Assembly: GCA_023078555.1 (NCBI GenBank) | Contig: CM041200.1 | Location: 2,302,001 to 2,366,000, forward strand | DNA: 64,000 nucleotides | Direction of reading: 5' to 3' | DNA from: Ulva prolifera | Lineage: Eukaryota > Chlorophyta > Ulvophyceae > Ulvales > Ulvaceae | Shown: positions 37,525-50,300 of the stretch, one piece after another | Layout of the letters: the number at the start of each line of letters is the position of its first letter | Position numbering within the stretch: position 1 is the stretch's first letter | The notes under the pieces: model-generated | The model's database searches: none | What the model saw: the letters and a program-made list of their open reading frames with translations, nothing else | Told to the model about the DNA's origin: nothing | Translations under genes and position numbers: made by a program

Positions 37525-38361
37525 GTGCACGCCACATCACCAGTTGTATACGCACCGTCCCGAAACACCACAAATGACACCACCGCCGCGGCCGCCCCGC
37601 GCACCACACATCAGCTCCCGCAAGGCAGCCTCCTCAGGAAGGTAGCGTTGTGCGCAAGTAGCCGGGCGACCTGCCGCTCGGGCCAGATGGCCAAGCAGCG
37701 TCAACAGGTTTTCTGACGGGACTGCGACACATATCAGAACTGACCCGCCTGCATGAGGCGCCAGCAACGAGGCGGCGGCACGGAATATACGAGTAAGCTA
37801 GTGTCACGTGTGCCGCTGTGCAGGTTGCTGTGCCCAGCGGGCGTTGCTGGTGTTGATGCGGGGTCGTATCGATATCGCTGGCCGGCATGCATGCACTGGC
37901 GATACCAATGTCACCCTGCCTCTGTAGCTTGGCCCGTGTGGAGAAGACCAGGGCAGGCCAGGGCACAGACTGTGGCGCGTGCGCCGTGTCAGGTACTGAG
38001 GGCGCATGGATTCTGCGCCCGACGCACCCCCGGGGGCCCTGCCTGCTTGATGCCACTGACCGATGGCATCTGGCCCTCGGGTGCCCGGGATGACTTCGGT
38101 GGCACGTGCGGGGGCAGTGCACTCCCCGTGGGGACGGTCTGCACACCGCATTGTCCCTGGTGCGCTGCGACACGGGCCGGCTGGGCTGCGTGGCGGTCTG
38201 CCAGGCTGGCAGGGTGCGCTGTGGGTCTGGCGGTGGGGTGGGGTGGGCTGTGGGGCTGGGGCGGCCCCCGGCAGTCGGGCGGCGCGGACATGTGGCCTCG
38301 GGCGGCGCCTCGTCGGGCGCGCCTCTGTCCTGCGGGGACAAGCGTTGTGGTGTGGGGTGCT

Positions 38362-38624
38362 ATGTCACAAGGACAAAGCAAGCAAGGCAGGTAGCACCGT
38401 TGTGGTGTGGGGTGGTGTGCGGGTGTGTGTGGGGTGGTGTGTGTTTGTTTGGGTGCGTGTGTGGCTGTGGGTGTGGGTGTGTAGCGGTCTGAGGTTCTGG
38501 GTGCGACGTCGATTTCTGGGCGCGTGGTGGGTTCTGTGTGTGTTGCGTGGGTGTCTGGGTTTGTGCTTGCTCTGCTTGCTTCTTTCGCGGTGCTGCCCGC
38601 CTCGCCGCATTTATCCTTGTCACA
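38362..38624. repeat. 263-bp dispersed element copy, inverted heads around TG-rich core
   Basis: The left head is ATGTCACAAGGACAAAGCAA followed by GCAAGGCAGGTAGCACC. The right head on the minus strand is GTGACAAGGATAAATGCGGC followed by GGGCAGCACCGCGAAAG. The core is GT/TG-rich but degenerate. The right half aligns over its whole length with the copy at 40755-40939, so the two share a recent source. Confidence 0.65.
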
Positions 38625-39086
38625 CACCCCCGGCTTACGTCAATTCGTATCCGGGCGTCCTTTGTGTTGCAACGAAGGTGTCCTACGTGCGTTCAAACGT
38701 CCTGTTCACCATCACAATCAACCAGGTTAACAAAAGCTGCACAAGTCGATCATAGGGATCGAGCCAGACGGGCTAGGATACTGACTGTCGGCCGTGCTGT
38801 CAAGCTCCCAAGACTGGCGCGTGTACAAGCGCCACCTCACACATCGTGCCGAAATCTGTGAGCTTTCGAACTAGCCTGCTTCATTCGAAAGGAGGGAGAC
38901 CTTCTGGTCGCGTCAGTATAGTTCTGTGTCCTCAAGGCTGTGTTCCGAATACCAATACCGTCCTGTGTTCACATTGAGTTTTGTCTCACAACTGGCGCAG
39001 CACATCGTGACCGCGACTTGCCGTTGCCTGGTCAAGGACGTGCCGTTGCTTACGGTCTTTCCAGCGACGTTGTCACATCGTCGTTG
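38625..39086. other. Upstream region of the esterase gene
   Basis: No exon is supported with confidence. The reading frame of the first esterase exon stays open upstream to 38940, so the true start could lie before 39087. Confidence 0.35.
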
Positions 39087-41724
39087 ATGCTTATGATGGG
39101 CATCACGCATGCCGTACCAACTACCCGGGCCCGCGTGCGTGGAGGACCAGCGCACGCGAAGGCGCTGCCTGCCAGTGCTTCAGCTGCAGCCGCTTCACCT
39201 GTCAAGCATCTGATAGTGGAGGCAAATGGCGTTTTCGGGCATCCGGGCAACTGGAATGTGATCAATCGGTATCTGTACGAACACTTGGACATGGATCATT
39301 ACTTGATCCATGCATCCAAGGTGAATCAGAAGAAGGATGTGCGTTCCAAAGGAGCTGTCATGGTGTTGTTGTCATCAGCAGCATGTCCTGGTCCTGCTCA
39401 GACTGGCATGGCGCGCAGACCTTCCATGGAATTGACACTTGTGGCAAGCGTCTAGCTGACGAGATACAGCAGATCACAGCAGCCCACCCCGAGCTGCAGT
39501 ACATCTCCATGGTAGGACACTCCATGGGTGGTCTTGTTTTGAGATATGCAGCTGGATATCTGTACGATAAGGATGAGCAACAGATCGCTGGGCTGACACC
39601 GGTGCGGCCTCCATCACGTCAGACACCTGCCTGGAAGTGAATGCCGAATCGCAGAGCAGCTCTCTGGCCTGCCATATCACCGAGGCTTACGCAGAGTACT
39701 GACCTGCATTTCATCCCCGCTGCAAGCCCCTGCTCATCTCCGCAAACCTTGTTTGTCGCACACGTCCAGGCAGCGTCCACCCAGCTGACTCCGGTCAACA
39801 CGCAGGTACATTTCATTACCATGGCCACTCCACACCTCGGTTGCGACTCCAGCGAAGGCGAGCATCAAGTGTGCTCCCGTTACAGCCGCTCACACCACAG
39901 CTCCGGCCCCCCGCAGCCAACGCCATGCCAGCGCCCTGCAGGTCCCCTTGGTTAAGTGGCTTGGGGTGTCCAAACTCGTTTCCGGCATCCTCGACACGCT
40001 CTCCGTCCCAGTCACCACCATGATGTTCGGCCTCTCAGGCCAGCAGCTCTTCATGTCCGAGCCCGACGCTCGCGCTCCACGGAAGAACGCAGCCCAGCCA
40101 CACACCCGCCGGCCGCCGCTGCTCGTGCGCCTGGCGTTTGACGTCCCGGGAGAGGGCCACTTCTTCAGCGCCCTCCGGGCATTCCACAGCCGCACGTGCT
40201 ACGGCAACGCAGAGAAGGACCACCTCGTCGGCTGGGCCAACTCCACGCTGCGCTTCACCGACGAGCTGCCTGTGATCGATCTGCGGAACCGCGCCGCCGT
40301 GCCCAGTGCCAGCGGAGTTGTGCTGGAGGACCCCCCGCATCCCACGGCAGCGCAGCGCAGCGCCTCGGCACCGCGCAGCGGCGCCGGCGGTGTCCTAGCG
40401 TTTGCGTGTGTGGGGGACGACCTGCCGAAGCTGCAGCAGGCAGCCGCCGCGGGGAGCCTGCCGGCGGCAGCGGGTGGTGGCGCCGAGGCGGCGGAGGCGC
40501 CGGCCGCAGAGCAGGATCTACACGTGAGCCAGGTGCGGCAACATCACTGTGGGCGCTATGCTGCGGCTGCCGCCCGCAGCACCTTGGTGGGTGCCACGTG
40601 TGGAGCAGAGCGTCAAGTGATATGCGTGTGTGGCTGACACGAATGCGAGTGCTCGGCGTCCACGATGTGCTGCTGCGTGCATGAGAAACTATCGCCCTCA
40701 GAGGGTCTGCGCAATCCTTGCAGACAGGCACGACAGTGCAGCGTCGCAGCTGTGTTGCAAGGACAAAGGCAGCAAGTCGGGCAGCACCGCGAAAGGAGCA
40801 AGCAGACGAAGCAAACACCAAGACACCCACGAACATCTCACCCATCACCGGCGTAGCAAGCGACACAGATCCGCAGACCGCCAAGCACACACCCACACAC
40901 CAGCACACACACGCACAGACCCACACACCCACAAACCCAAGCGTCGCAGCTGTGCAGTGCCCTGGGCGTGCGTCAGTGTCATGCATGTTGGCTGTTCTCA
41001 GTGGTGGGTGCATCTGCTACACAGCCATCCCTGATGCTGCGTCAAGCTGAGAGGCTGTCCCGCAGGCCTTGCACCATGAGTTTCAGGGAGGCGCAGGCGC
41101 ACAGGGGGGCCTGGAGGCGCTGATGCAGGGCCCCCGGGCCGCGCAGTCTGTGGTGGTGCTGCATCGGCTGCGGTCTCTAGGGTGGGCGCGCGTGGACTGC
41201 GCGTGGCGGGACGCCCGCCTCGGCGCGTTTGCCCACAACCACATCCAGGTCACACGCGGCTGGCTCAACTTTGAGGTGTGCCCCAGCCTGCAGCGGGCCT
41301 CCGCGTCCCTCTGCTGCGTGCGACATCGGCTGCCGTGTCACGGAGCACAGAATGGTCCGTAGCTGTGCTCACGGCTGATTTGCTGTGCTGCAAAGCAACG
41401 GTTTGGACGGAGGCCGATCATGCCTCATGATCTCCGCCTTGCAGCGATCACTCACGCGGGATATGGGCGTAGCGAATCTGAGACATCCCACAGACGTGTA
41501 CGTGACCCGCTAGCAGGCTGTCAACCGTGGACAGGGACTGCGGGCAACGGGCTGCTGCTGTGCAGGGGAAGTCGGTGTGCGAGCACCTAGCGAAGCGGTT
41601 CCTGCTGCTGGAAGACGGCGTGGCAGGCAACGACCGCGCGTACACACTGCCGCTGACGGCAAGCAGAACCGCAGCATCTGGACTGCTGTCCTCGTCTGGC
41701 TCACTGCAGGGACCAGATGCATAG
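39087..41724 (+). CDS. DUF676-type serine esterase/lipase
   Basis: An alpha/beta-hydrolase of the putative serine esterase family (DUF676; yeast ROG1, FAM135-like), which acts on lipids. The first exon has a Ser/Ala-rich start (MLMMGITHAVPTTRARVRGG), perhaps a transit peptide. It continues KHLIVEANGVFGHPGNWNVI, the oxyanion-loop region. Later exons give TFHGIDTCGKRLADEIQQI, the nucleophile elbow YISMVGHSMGGLVLRYAAGY (GHSMG), and HFITMATPHLGC. A GC-rich exon (about 39955-40531) reads KWLGVSKLVSGILDTLSVPV and ends with a long Ala/Pro-rich insertion. A His in NHIQVTRGWLNFE near 41240 is the likely catalytic His. The last exon is KSVCEHLAKRFLLLEDG and onward to TAG at 41724. A 185-bp repeat sits in the intron at 40755-40939. 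Confidence 0.82.
40755..40939 (+). mobile_element. 185-bp dispersed element with 15-bp target duplication
   Basis: The element begins TTGCAAGGACAAAGGCAGCA and ends in a CA-rich tail (CACACACCCACAAACCCA). It is bounded by perfect 15-base direct copies of AGCGTCGCAGCTGTG at 40740-40754 and 40940-40954. The duplication and simple-repeat tail are typical of SINE-like retroposition. It has one head only, unlike the copies at 1431 and 38362. It lies inside an intron of the esterase gene. Confidence 0.7.
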
Positions 41725-41972
41725 CAGCCGTCACTGCCATGACTGCTCCCCGAGTCCAGCAGGAGCGGGCGTGTTTGGTAATTACTGCTTGACCACAGAT
41801 GCGCCTGTGAAACAGATGCGCCTGTGACCAGCGGCTGGTGCTGTTGACCCATATTCAGCTGTTTGACTGAAACACGCATAGAGGCTTGAGTTTGTAAGGC
41901 ATCGTACGTGTCCTCATGCAGAATGAACAAACATGGGGAGCGGTCAGCTGCGGCGCCCCGCGTGTGCTTACA

Positions 41973-43647
41973 TCATGCTCTACACTGTGCCGCGTGCTCT
42001 CGAATCGGGCCGGCCGCGTGGCTGCCCTGGGCGCCATATTCTGGAGGGATCCCCAGCAGCTGCATCACGTCGCCGACGAGGTGCAGGCTCCCCGTCACCA
42101 GGACCTGCACCCGCCTGCCCTGCGCATGCCTCGTCAGCACGAACTCTCGTACCCTGGCCATCGCCGTCGGCAAGGAGTAGTGCACCGACGTGCCAGCGTG
42201 GCTGCGTGCCGCCTGCTTCCCTGCAACCACCACACCACCATCAGCTCGACTGCAGCGGTGACTGAAGCGCGCTGATGCACCTCTAGCCACATCGAGAAGA
42301 AACACAGCAAATGTGGATACCCGAGAGCAAGCCGCACCAAGGATTGCTTGAGCCCGATCAGACCCCTCCCCATGTTCTGGTGCAGCAGTACGCTGCGCAG
42401 TCAGCTCCTCCCATGCATCTGCAATGCTCAGCTGCCACGACACATCTGGCATGCCGTCCTTCCTCGGGCTGCGGGGGTACGTCGAATCCGCCGGAGCAAA
42501 CACAGCGTGCTGAAACTCTCGCCCACTTGACTCTAAACACCGCGAGAACGGCTCCAGGAGCACGCTCGGCTGCCGCGTGTTCCCGCAGTTGAACAAGAGC
42601 ACCGTGTCCACCGGTGCACCCTCCAGCGCGTCCGCGGCGGCGCCCGACGCGCCAGCAAACCAGTCCGCACACACAGCGCAGCTCTCCGGGGAGTGCGCGC
42701 CATCCAGGAAGAACGTGATGTCTACTGCAGCGGCGTCGCCGCTGGACCCAGAGGGCCCGGTGTCCTGCAGGTCTTCTGGTATCGCCTCCGCGCTCACCAC
42801 CGCAACCTGCGCTCGGCCATACAGCGTGCAGCTGGCGAGGCCGTCTCGGTACGTGTCTGGCAGGGTGCCATTGTCGAGCTCTGCGCAGCGCGCGGCGGCG
42901 GCGGCGGCCGCGTGGCCGGGCGCGGATACCTGCGGCGATGCGATGCGAGCATCAAAGGCGCGGCACAGCTGGATGGCGATGCTTGCATTCTTCCTTTGAA
43001 AAGGTCCCTGCAGCCCGAGCGCTATGTGGCCCGGTGGCCGGCTATACGCTTCCAGAGGCTCCACCACAGCCAACGGGCACTCAATCTGCACGGCGGATGC
43101 TGCGGGTCACATGGCCACAGATGAACCGTGCCGCCTCAGACGCGCTGCGGCCAGCATGGAGCTCACAGTACACTCACGTTCCCCCCTCGCTGCCCCTGCA
43201 GAATGCTGTGCGGAAAGGGAGGGAATTCACGCGGCCGCCACTGGCTAGCACGCGGCTCGCAGCATGGGCACCATGCGCCCGGGTCGCCGCTCAGGCGGAG
43301 AGACGTGCGGGGAGGGAGGGTGGCGACATTGAGCCACACACCTCTGCGGCCGCCGCCTCAAGGCTCGCCATCGCCTCAGGGTCTTGCTCGCATGTCAGCG
43401 CCGGCACGCCCGGCCGGAAGATGCCGGCCTTTTCGCGCGCGATCAGCGTCAGCGTGTCTCCGAGCATCTCCACGTGGTCGTAGTCGAGCGTCGTGACGGC
43501 GGTGGCAACTGCGCGGGGTATGATGTTCGTGGAGTCGAGGCGGCCGCCGATGCCGACCTCGAGCACCACGACGTCCACGGCGGCCTCGGCAAACATGTGG
43601 AGCGCGAGGTAGGTCAGGAATCTTCACACGCCCCACGTAAGGTCAAG

Positions 43648-43679
<32 letters not shown>

Positions 43680-44726
43680 CTGGCATGCGTGTGGGGGCCC
43701 ACTGGGGACACAGGCATCCGTGCGACATGTTTGATGCTCCAGGGTCGACGGGTCGCCGCCAACCCTGGAGCATGTTATTGAAACCGGGCGGCAGGTCGGT
43801 GTCAACAGGCACTGCTGAGTGCAGTGTGGGAGAAGGGGTGGACCCTGCGATGCGTGAGAGATGGCTTGTGTGCCCCGCACCTGAAGTATCCGGGCCGGAC
43901 GGGGTCTTGAGGCGTGCGCTGTGCCAACGTCTGATGCACATGCCAGAAAGTTCTGGCGAAATCCGCTTTGGAGACCATCTTCCTGCACACGAGGCCATGC
44001 TTGGAAGTCTGCACGTCGACGCTGAAGGTCAGTCTGGTCACTTAGGTGCGTGGAAGCGTGCCCGTTGATGCGCACGCGCTCTCGAACATCGCAGAGGTGA
44101 GGCGATGTAAACAGTCCGACCTTGTAGCCACAGCTGGTCAGAATTGCGCTGGTGAAGGCTGCTGTTGACCCTTTTCCTTTGGTTCCCGCAATGTGAAGAA
44201 CGTTCATTTTCTTCAGGTCTTGGTCCAAGCCTAGCCGCTGCATGCATGGTCCACGGTCGCGAGCAGCGAAGCTCTTGGCGAGCTAGGCTTCACCGTCAAC
44301 ACTGTTTGACGCCTCCAGTCACAGAAGCGCTTGTGCATAACGCCTGAAATACACAGGCTTTGGCAATGGAGCGGCATTGAAAGCTACGAGCTCGTCATAA
44401 TGCTGCGATGGAGAGCGCACCTCGAGGTAATGTTGTGACATCTGAAATGCAGTTTGCCATATCGCCCGGTCCGAGCGCTGGGAATTGATCAGACCGAGCA
44501 AAGAGGACTTCACATCGTTCCAGTCGGAATCGGAAATGTCTGACATGTTGTTCGCGTCCGAAAACTGGCGTAAGGTAGGAGTGCTGCTGTGGCGCGGCTC
44601 TGCCTGTCGGACAAACGATCTGCGACCTTGGATCCTACCACCGATGTGCAAGCCTTGCGATAGGGAAGTATTGAAATTTTTCAACATCAAACGGAGGCTC
44701 GCTTCAAATTGGCGGGCACGAAGCAT
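41973..44726 (-). CDS. FPGS: Folylpolyglutamate synthase
   Basis: FPGS adds glutamates to folates in mitochondria, plastid or cytosol. The ATG at 44726 (MLRARQFEASLRLMLKNFNT) starts a basic presequence. It is followed by SDWNDVKSSLLGLINSQRSD and WQTAFQMSQHYLEV. The next exon has LNVLHIAGTKGKGST, the ATP-binding P-loop as VLHIAGTKGKGSTAAFTSAI, and LFTSPHLCDVRERVRING. Then come KADFARTFWHVHQTLAQ and, across a phase-2 intron, FLTYLALHMFAEAAVDVVVL. EVGIGGRLDSTNII and LDYDHVEMLGDTLTLIAREK follow, with KAGIFRPGVPAL. The last large exon (to 41973) carries VDITFFLDGAHSPESC and VLVTGSLHLVGDVMQLLG. The intron before FLTYLALH contains a 31-base homopolymer. All hallmark FPGS motifs are present. Confidence 0.93.
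43649..43679. repeat. 31-base poly-G (poly-C on coding strand) in FPGS intron
   Basis: An uninterrupted run of G on the plus strand, read as C on the coding strand. It begins about 30 bases upstream of the acceptor of the exon FLTYLALHMF, so it occupies the position of the polypyrimidine tract. Confidence 0.8.
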
Positions 44727-47349
44727 TGCAGTGCCTGTCTGCACTGATTCATAACGGCATTTGCCGAAAATTTGTGATGTCTACGCCATGCATTGCGCCT
44801 GAGCAGTCCAGCTTCCCTAGAATTGCAGTAAATTTTTTTTGAATCTTAGCGTCGCTGTTGTACTCGAATGCGGCCTCAAGTCGACGGCTGCGCCGCGGCA
44901 ACCCGCAGCCCGTGCAGAGGTGGCGGAGGGGTCGAGAGCGTCCCATTCATCAGCGTACACAGTTCAAGTGGTCGCGACGTCCACGGGCAGCCAGAATATT
45001 ATTTGCACCATACCATTCACTAAAAACGAAAGGGCACATGCACCGGGCCGACTTCAATCCGGCATCAGTGCAGCAATTCATTGCAATGCAGCAGGGGATG
45101 TACGCACGTGTAATTTTCAGGGTGCATCAGCCTTAGCCACTTCAAGCTGGACCCAAGAATCACAGACAGAAGGGAAAGCTCTATTGTTCAACGGATGCAA
45201 CAAGAAGTGTACATCTCATCTCTTTCCTTTGAGGCTATGAACAGGTGGTCTCACGCCTTTGGTGTACCGAAAAACAAGCGTCGACTTTGCTTACCTAAAC
45301 TAGCTGTAAGCATAAGGCCAGTAGATTTTAAAATGTTCGATGGACAGTCAAGGCATTACAATACTTATACCCCGTCCGCACAACATTGATGCACTCATAA
45401 AATCAACTCAGCGTCTCAGTACCGATCGTCAGCTAAGCGACATACAAACCCCGAGATACCACTCACACGGGGTATACCATGTTACCTGCACATAGCCATT
45501 CAGCATGCGCCCGCAGGAGGAAGGGGGCGCAGCACGCACGTGCGCAGCAATGCTCGCCCTAGGACGGCCTGCAAGCACAAGAGGCCGGGACTGGGCAGGT
45601 AGCAGGGGAGTACATGGCAGGCTTCACTGCGCACCCAGAGTTCGAGAGTAGCGCTATGACTCATAGCCTATGAGTGGGCTGTTGTTGCACAAGTAGCACG
45701 CACTTGCGCGGGGCCCTAGCGCATGCAGTAGTGGTGTCTATGCGCCTTCATGACAGCACATGTGCCTGCAATCTCTGCAACCCAAGCGAGTGACAAACAC
45801 GATCTGGAAAGGATGCTTCCACGACGTCTGGGCACGTTGTGGACATGCTTCCCCAGATTGGTGCTTCACCACATGAGTGAGCAATGAATGCTAGGCTGCA
45901 TAGCCGCTTCGGCGTGAAGCTAAGCTCTGAGGACTGGCACAGTGCGGCGATTCTGTGCGTTGGGGGAGGGCGGTGGGAGGTGCTCGCCACATGCTCCGCA
46001 ACATTCACGTGTTCACAGACGTACCGGCGGCAGTCCGGTGGGCTGTCTCCAGCCACCGTCTTTGCAGCCGGAACCTGAACATGAGCATAAGAAACTGCTT
46101 TCAAATCGAGCATGTTATGCGGTTACATGGCTCCATCTGTGTATTCGTGAACACTACCTGCCGGTGTCTGCACTCAAACGTTACATATGCATGCATAATT
46201 AAGTAGCGGTATCCGTAGGGTCGTTGAGTTTTCCCGAGACCGTGGACCAAACGAGGCGTCCAAGGTACCCACCGCCGCACACAGTCGCCATGGGCACACG
46301 ATGCAAGCAAATTCTTGGGCATGCATGAGAAAGCTGAGCGCTTTGAGTTGATATCTGCCTTGGCCAGAGCAGCTGCATTTGACGCCGACTAGTAGGTAGT
46401 ACCAACGTCTAGCTGTTGCTAAAGGGCACCAAACCGTGCAACGATCCAAGAGTAGTGGAATGTAGAGCATTCTATATTAAGTGTTGCACAACATTATCAT
46501 GTGCATGGCTCTCTCTAGGGATGCTCAAGGTTTTGGTGCATGGATCTAGATGTGGCATAACATGGAGCTGCTGGCAACACCTTGCACTACACGATGCAGG
46601 ATGACAAGAAGACTGTATGCACTCATGCGCTCACAGCGGAGGCACATGCCGTGGCAGGGAGCTAAAAATTTACACCTACTCAACTACATCCCTGGCAATG
46701 CATTGGACTACCTCGCCTGATAGCACACATCGAATGCAATATGGATCTGCATTGCAACCAACAGCGCCAGGAGGCCAAGACCTCGATGTCACACGGACAG
46801 CCTCCTGTAGCGCTGGCCCCTGAACAGCCCTTGATTAGGCTTGATCCAGAGATGTATCTCCAGGGAACTCTGCTACCGGTGCCGGTCGCCCTCAGCCTGA
46901 GCGAGAATGCTACAAGACCTCAGTGATGGGGACCAGCATCCCCCCAGCCCTCTTCTGTTTACATGGCTAGAAGTAGGTGTGTGTCCTGACTGGCAGCCTT
47001 GCATCCTGGTGGGCATGTCTGAGGGAGATTTTGGCCACAGGAAGTCGGTCCAGAAACTGGGTTCGGACATCTCGGATCCATGTTCCCTGATTTCACTGGC
47101 AAAGAATCGATGGTACAGTCGAACATTCTGGCTTCTCAGACAGGCTGCATTTTGCAGCCGTTTTTTGTGCTTCCGGCAATGCAGATGCTGATCTGCATCG
47201 TCATACATCTGGCTCGTAAGGAACTCTGCAGCTTGTCTACATTGGACCATCACTATCCACATTACTGCGCAGTCCACATTCAGAGAGCCCCTAGTGTTGG
47301 ATGTTGCCAGGAGCGTTCCAATGCAAGGCACGCATGAACATATGAAGGG
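44727..47349. other. 2.6-kb region with no supported gene
   Basis: It lies between the FPGS start (minus) and the IFT122 stop (minus). Open frames at 46741-46926 (plus) and 46873-47331 (minus, 152 codons) lack recognisable motifs. No tRNA-like box pair or inverted repeat was noticed. Confidence 0.4.
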
Positions 47350-50300
47350 CTATTCAGCGAGCTGAGATACACCACTTAATTTGTCCCAGCTGAATGGCCT
47401 TTTTTTGTACACCAGGCTCACCATTTCGTATTCATCTCCCTCAAAGAAATGCCCACAAGAGCCAATATGAATGTCAGCCAGCGGATCCATCAACCTAAAG
47501 TACTGAGCCGGGATTGCTGGATTGGGCCACTGTCTGATTAGCACCTCTGCCTGGGACAGGCTCCGAAGCATCCCCCGGTCAGCCTTGATTGGCATATTGG
47601 GGATGCTCATCTGTGCAGCAAATGGATCTGCATCATCGCCTGCTGTTCCTCCGATTGTTTCCTCAGGCTCGTCTAGCCGAAGGACATCCGCATCGTTGCT
47701 GCTGGTCGCTGTGGCATCTGTTCGTAGCTGGTGTGAGCTCCTGTATATGTATTACAAACAAAGTTCAAGGTTGAATGTGCTGGGTTTTTGACTGCACTGA
47801 CATATGCACCTGAGATATTGAACCCGTCAAAGATTGCTCATGGCAGCATGTGAGCTATCGGGGGCCAATGGTGCACTGTGGTCCTATATCATGACAGCTT
47901 AATGTGGACGGTATGGGCAGCAGGGCATAGGCCGGGTAGCAGGGCATAGGCCGAGCATACTTGGCGACTGAGTGATGTGGATCGGCTGCCAGCAGCCGTG
48001 CAGCTTCTTCATCGCTGATTCCATCAGCTAGCTCAAACTCTATGACAGGCAACGGCTCAAAAGTCACAAAGCTCCGAATTATGGTGGACCCACAGGTAGC
48101 ACAAGCATCATGCGATGCTAACAATGGGATGATGGCAGCGCATCTCCAGCAGTGCTGCGTAAACTGCTCGCTGTTGGCCAACGGACGGGCCCTGATGTTG
48201 ACACACTCAATGTCTGATCGCTGCTGCCAAGGCTTTGGTATCTACAATAGTTCATCACAGCATTTGTTATGGTTCATCAGATTATGCAGATGACACGCAT
48301 GTCACCAGGGAGTGTGTACATCATGCAAATCATCAAACCAAACTGCAATCATCAAGACAATCATGTTGCGTGAAGCCGACTGATGTGCACACTACGGGCC
48401 TGACATGACGCGTAACATGCGCATCAGGACTGCCTGGGTCAAGACAGGGAAGTGAATCTTGAGCATGAACGGTGGTTGACATGCTCACACCTTCAGTGAC
48501 TGTAACTTGAGGAATACAGTGCGTGCAAGTTTCCAGTTGCCTTGTGTGTTGGCAGCCTGTGCTAGAACGAAGAGGACGTGGCTGAGCAGTATGCCTTCTG
48601 GGGGAGAGCCGTGCACAAGCCTGGTGCATAAGAAGCATGCTGCGTTCAGTACCACCCTAGGGCTTTCACTTCCCACAGGGGTCGTGACTGCCCTATGAAT
48701 GATTTCATACGCGTAGTATAGCTCTGCAGTGCTGTACATCTCCGAAAACAAATTTAGTCTCCGCTTGTCAGAGGCCTTGAGTTTGGACGGTGGTCTGTGG
48801 ACAGCCTACACATGGGATTGACTCAAACTTCGAAGCGCCACCACTTCTCTCCACCACATCACACAGATGCTGCTCGTGATGTCGGGGGGGGGGGATGATT
48901 TGTTGGCTGGCACTCCGCAGAACACTCAGGCACCTCTGCACTGCATCTGATTTCGGAAAATCGTACCATGAGAACCTCCTGTGCAATTTGATAGCAATAG
49001 TAAGCAGCCTGCTTGAAAGCCTGCCTCTTGACTGCACTTGCGCATAGTTCCTCTAGGATTCGTGCCGCCTTATATGGTTTTGGAGACTTGGCAAACGCTT
49101 GCCTGGCTTCATCGTACCTACATGCAAGAACAGGTGATGAATTGCCCCATTGTCGGCAACAGAGCAGTGAGATTGTGTAGTCGTCATGCACTTGCAGCCG
49201 TGTACCTGCCACGAGTGACTAGCCATTCTGCATATGTCTCATAAAGAGCAGGCTCATCATCAGGACAGCGCTTCACGGTCATGAAAGCCCGGTCCCATGC
49301 TTCGGCGTTGCAATGCAGCTGCACAAGTGCCGGCCAATCCTCCAGCTTGAGCATCACCTCTTGCGCATAATCCACCTGATCATGTTTCAGAAAAGCGAGT
49401 GCTGCCATCTGAAGCGCTTTCTTGCCCGTGGCACTGCGACAGCACAACGCCCTTATGCATCAGAACGACAACAAATACGTGCAAGGTCTCCTGAATGCTT
49501 GTGCCCGCGCACACAAATGAAGGAACCAGTCACCTGTCCAGTTTGCGTGTGACTTGAAGGAGGTGTGACCAGTCCAGGGTGTTCCTTGCCAGAAGCGTAA
49601 TCGCCTTCTCAAACTGTCCGCTGCCAATATAGACTTCTGCGGCGGCCTTATAGTCACGGACTTCCTCGCTCCACTGTGCCTGCTGTGCCCGGAGTGCATC
49701 CACAGACGCATCACCCTGCCCGACCATGTGCGCCCATTTGGTGGCCTTGTCAAATTGCCGCAAGTCTGTCCACATTTCCATGATCCGGTCTGCCGCATGT
49801 GCTTTTGCAAAGGCATGCGCTGCGTCCTCGTACTTGCCCTATGTGCAGATGTGACACACTCAAACCAGCCAAAAGGCCTTCTAACGAGTGCAGAGCTAGA
49901 ACTTTGCTACATCAATGGGCAAGTGGCCATACAATCGCAGTGAGGGCCTGCCACGATGCCTTCAGGAGGGCGTGCCTGATGTGCCAAGACTTCCCCAACA
50001 AGGATGCTATCATGCACAGCTGCCTGTTTCAATAGGTTGAGACGATGGACCAAGTTGAGCATCAAGAAGTCGTGGGTCCTCATGAATGCGCGCTGTGCGA
50101 TGTCCAGGTCGAGTGCAAGCAATGCAGAATTAGCGAGAGCATCCCACACTTCCAAGGGTACTCCAAGGCATGCCACCTTGTAGGCTTCTGCCCACTTCCC
50201 TGCATCCATGAGTTGCTCCACGGTTCCACCCATAGCCACGTCATGCTGCTGCAGCTCCTGGTTCTGCAGACAGTATACCGTGGTACCCTGAAAAGCCACG

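Noticed and set aside
40755-40939. Reading the dispersed element as a simple MITE
   Set aside because: This copy has a 15-base target duplication and a simple-repeat tail, which do not fit a cut-and-paste MITE; the class is left open.
46873-47331. 152-codon minus-strand open frame downstream of IFT122
   Set aside because: No motif, no family resemblance, and irregular composition; it could still be a real exon but cannot be supported.
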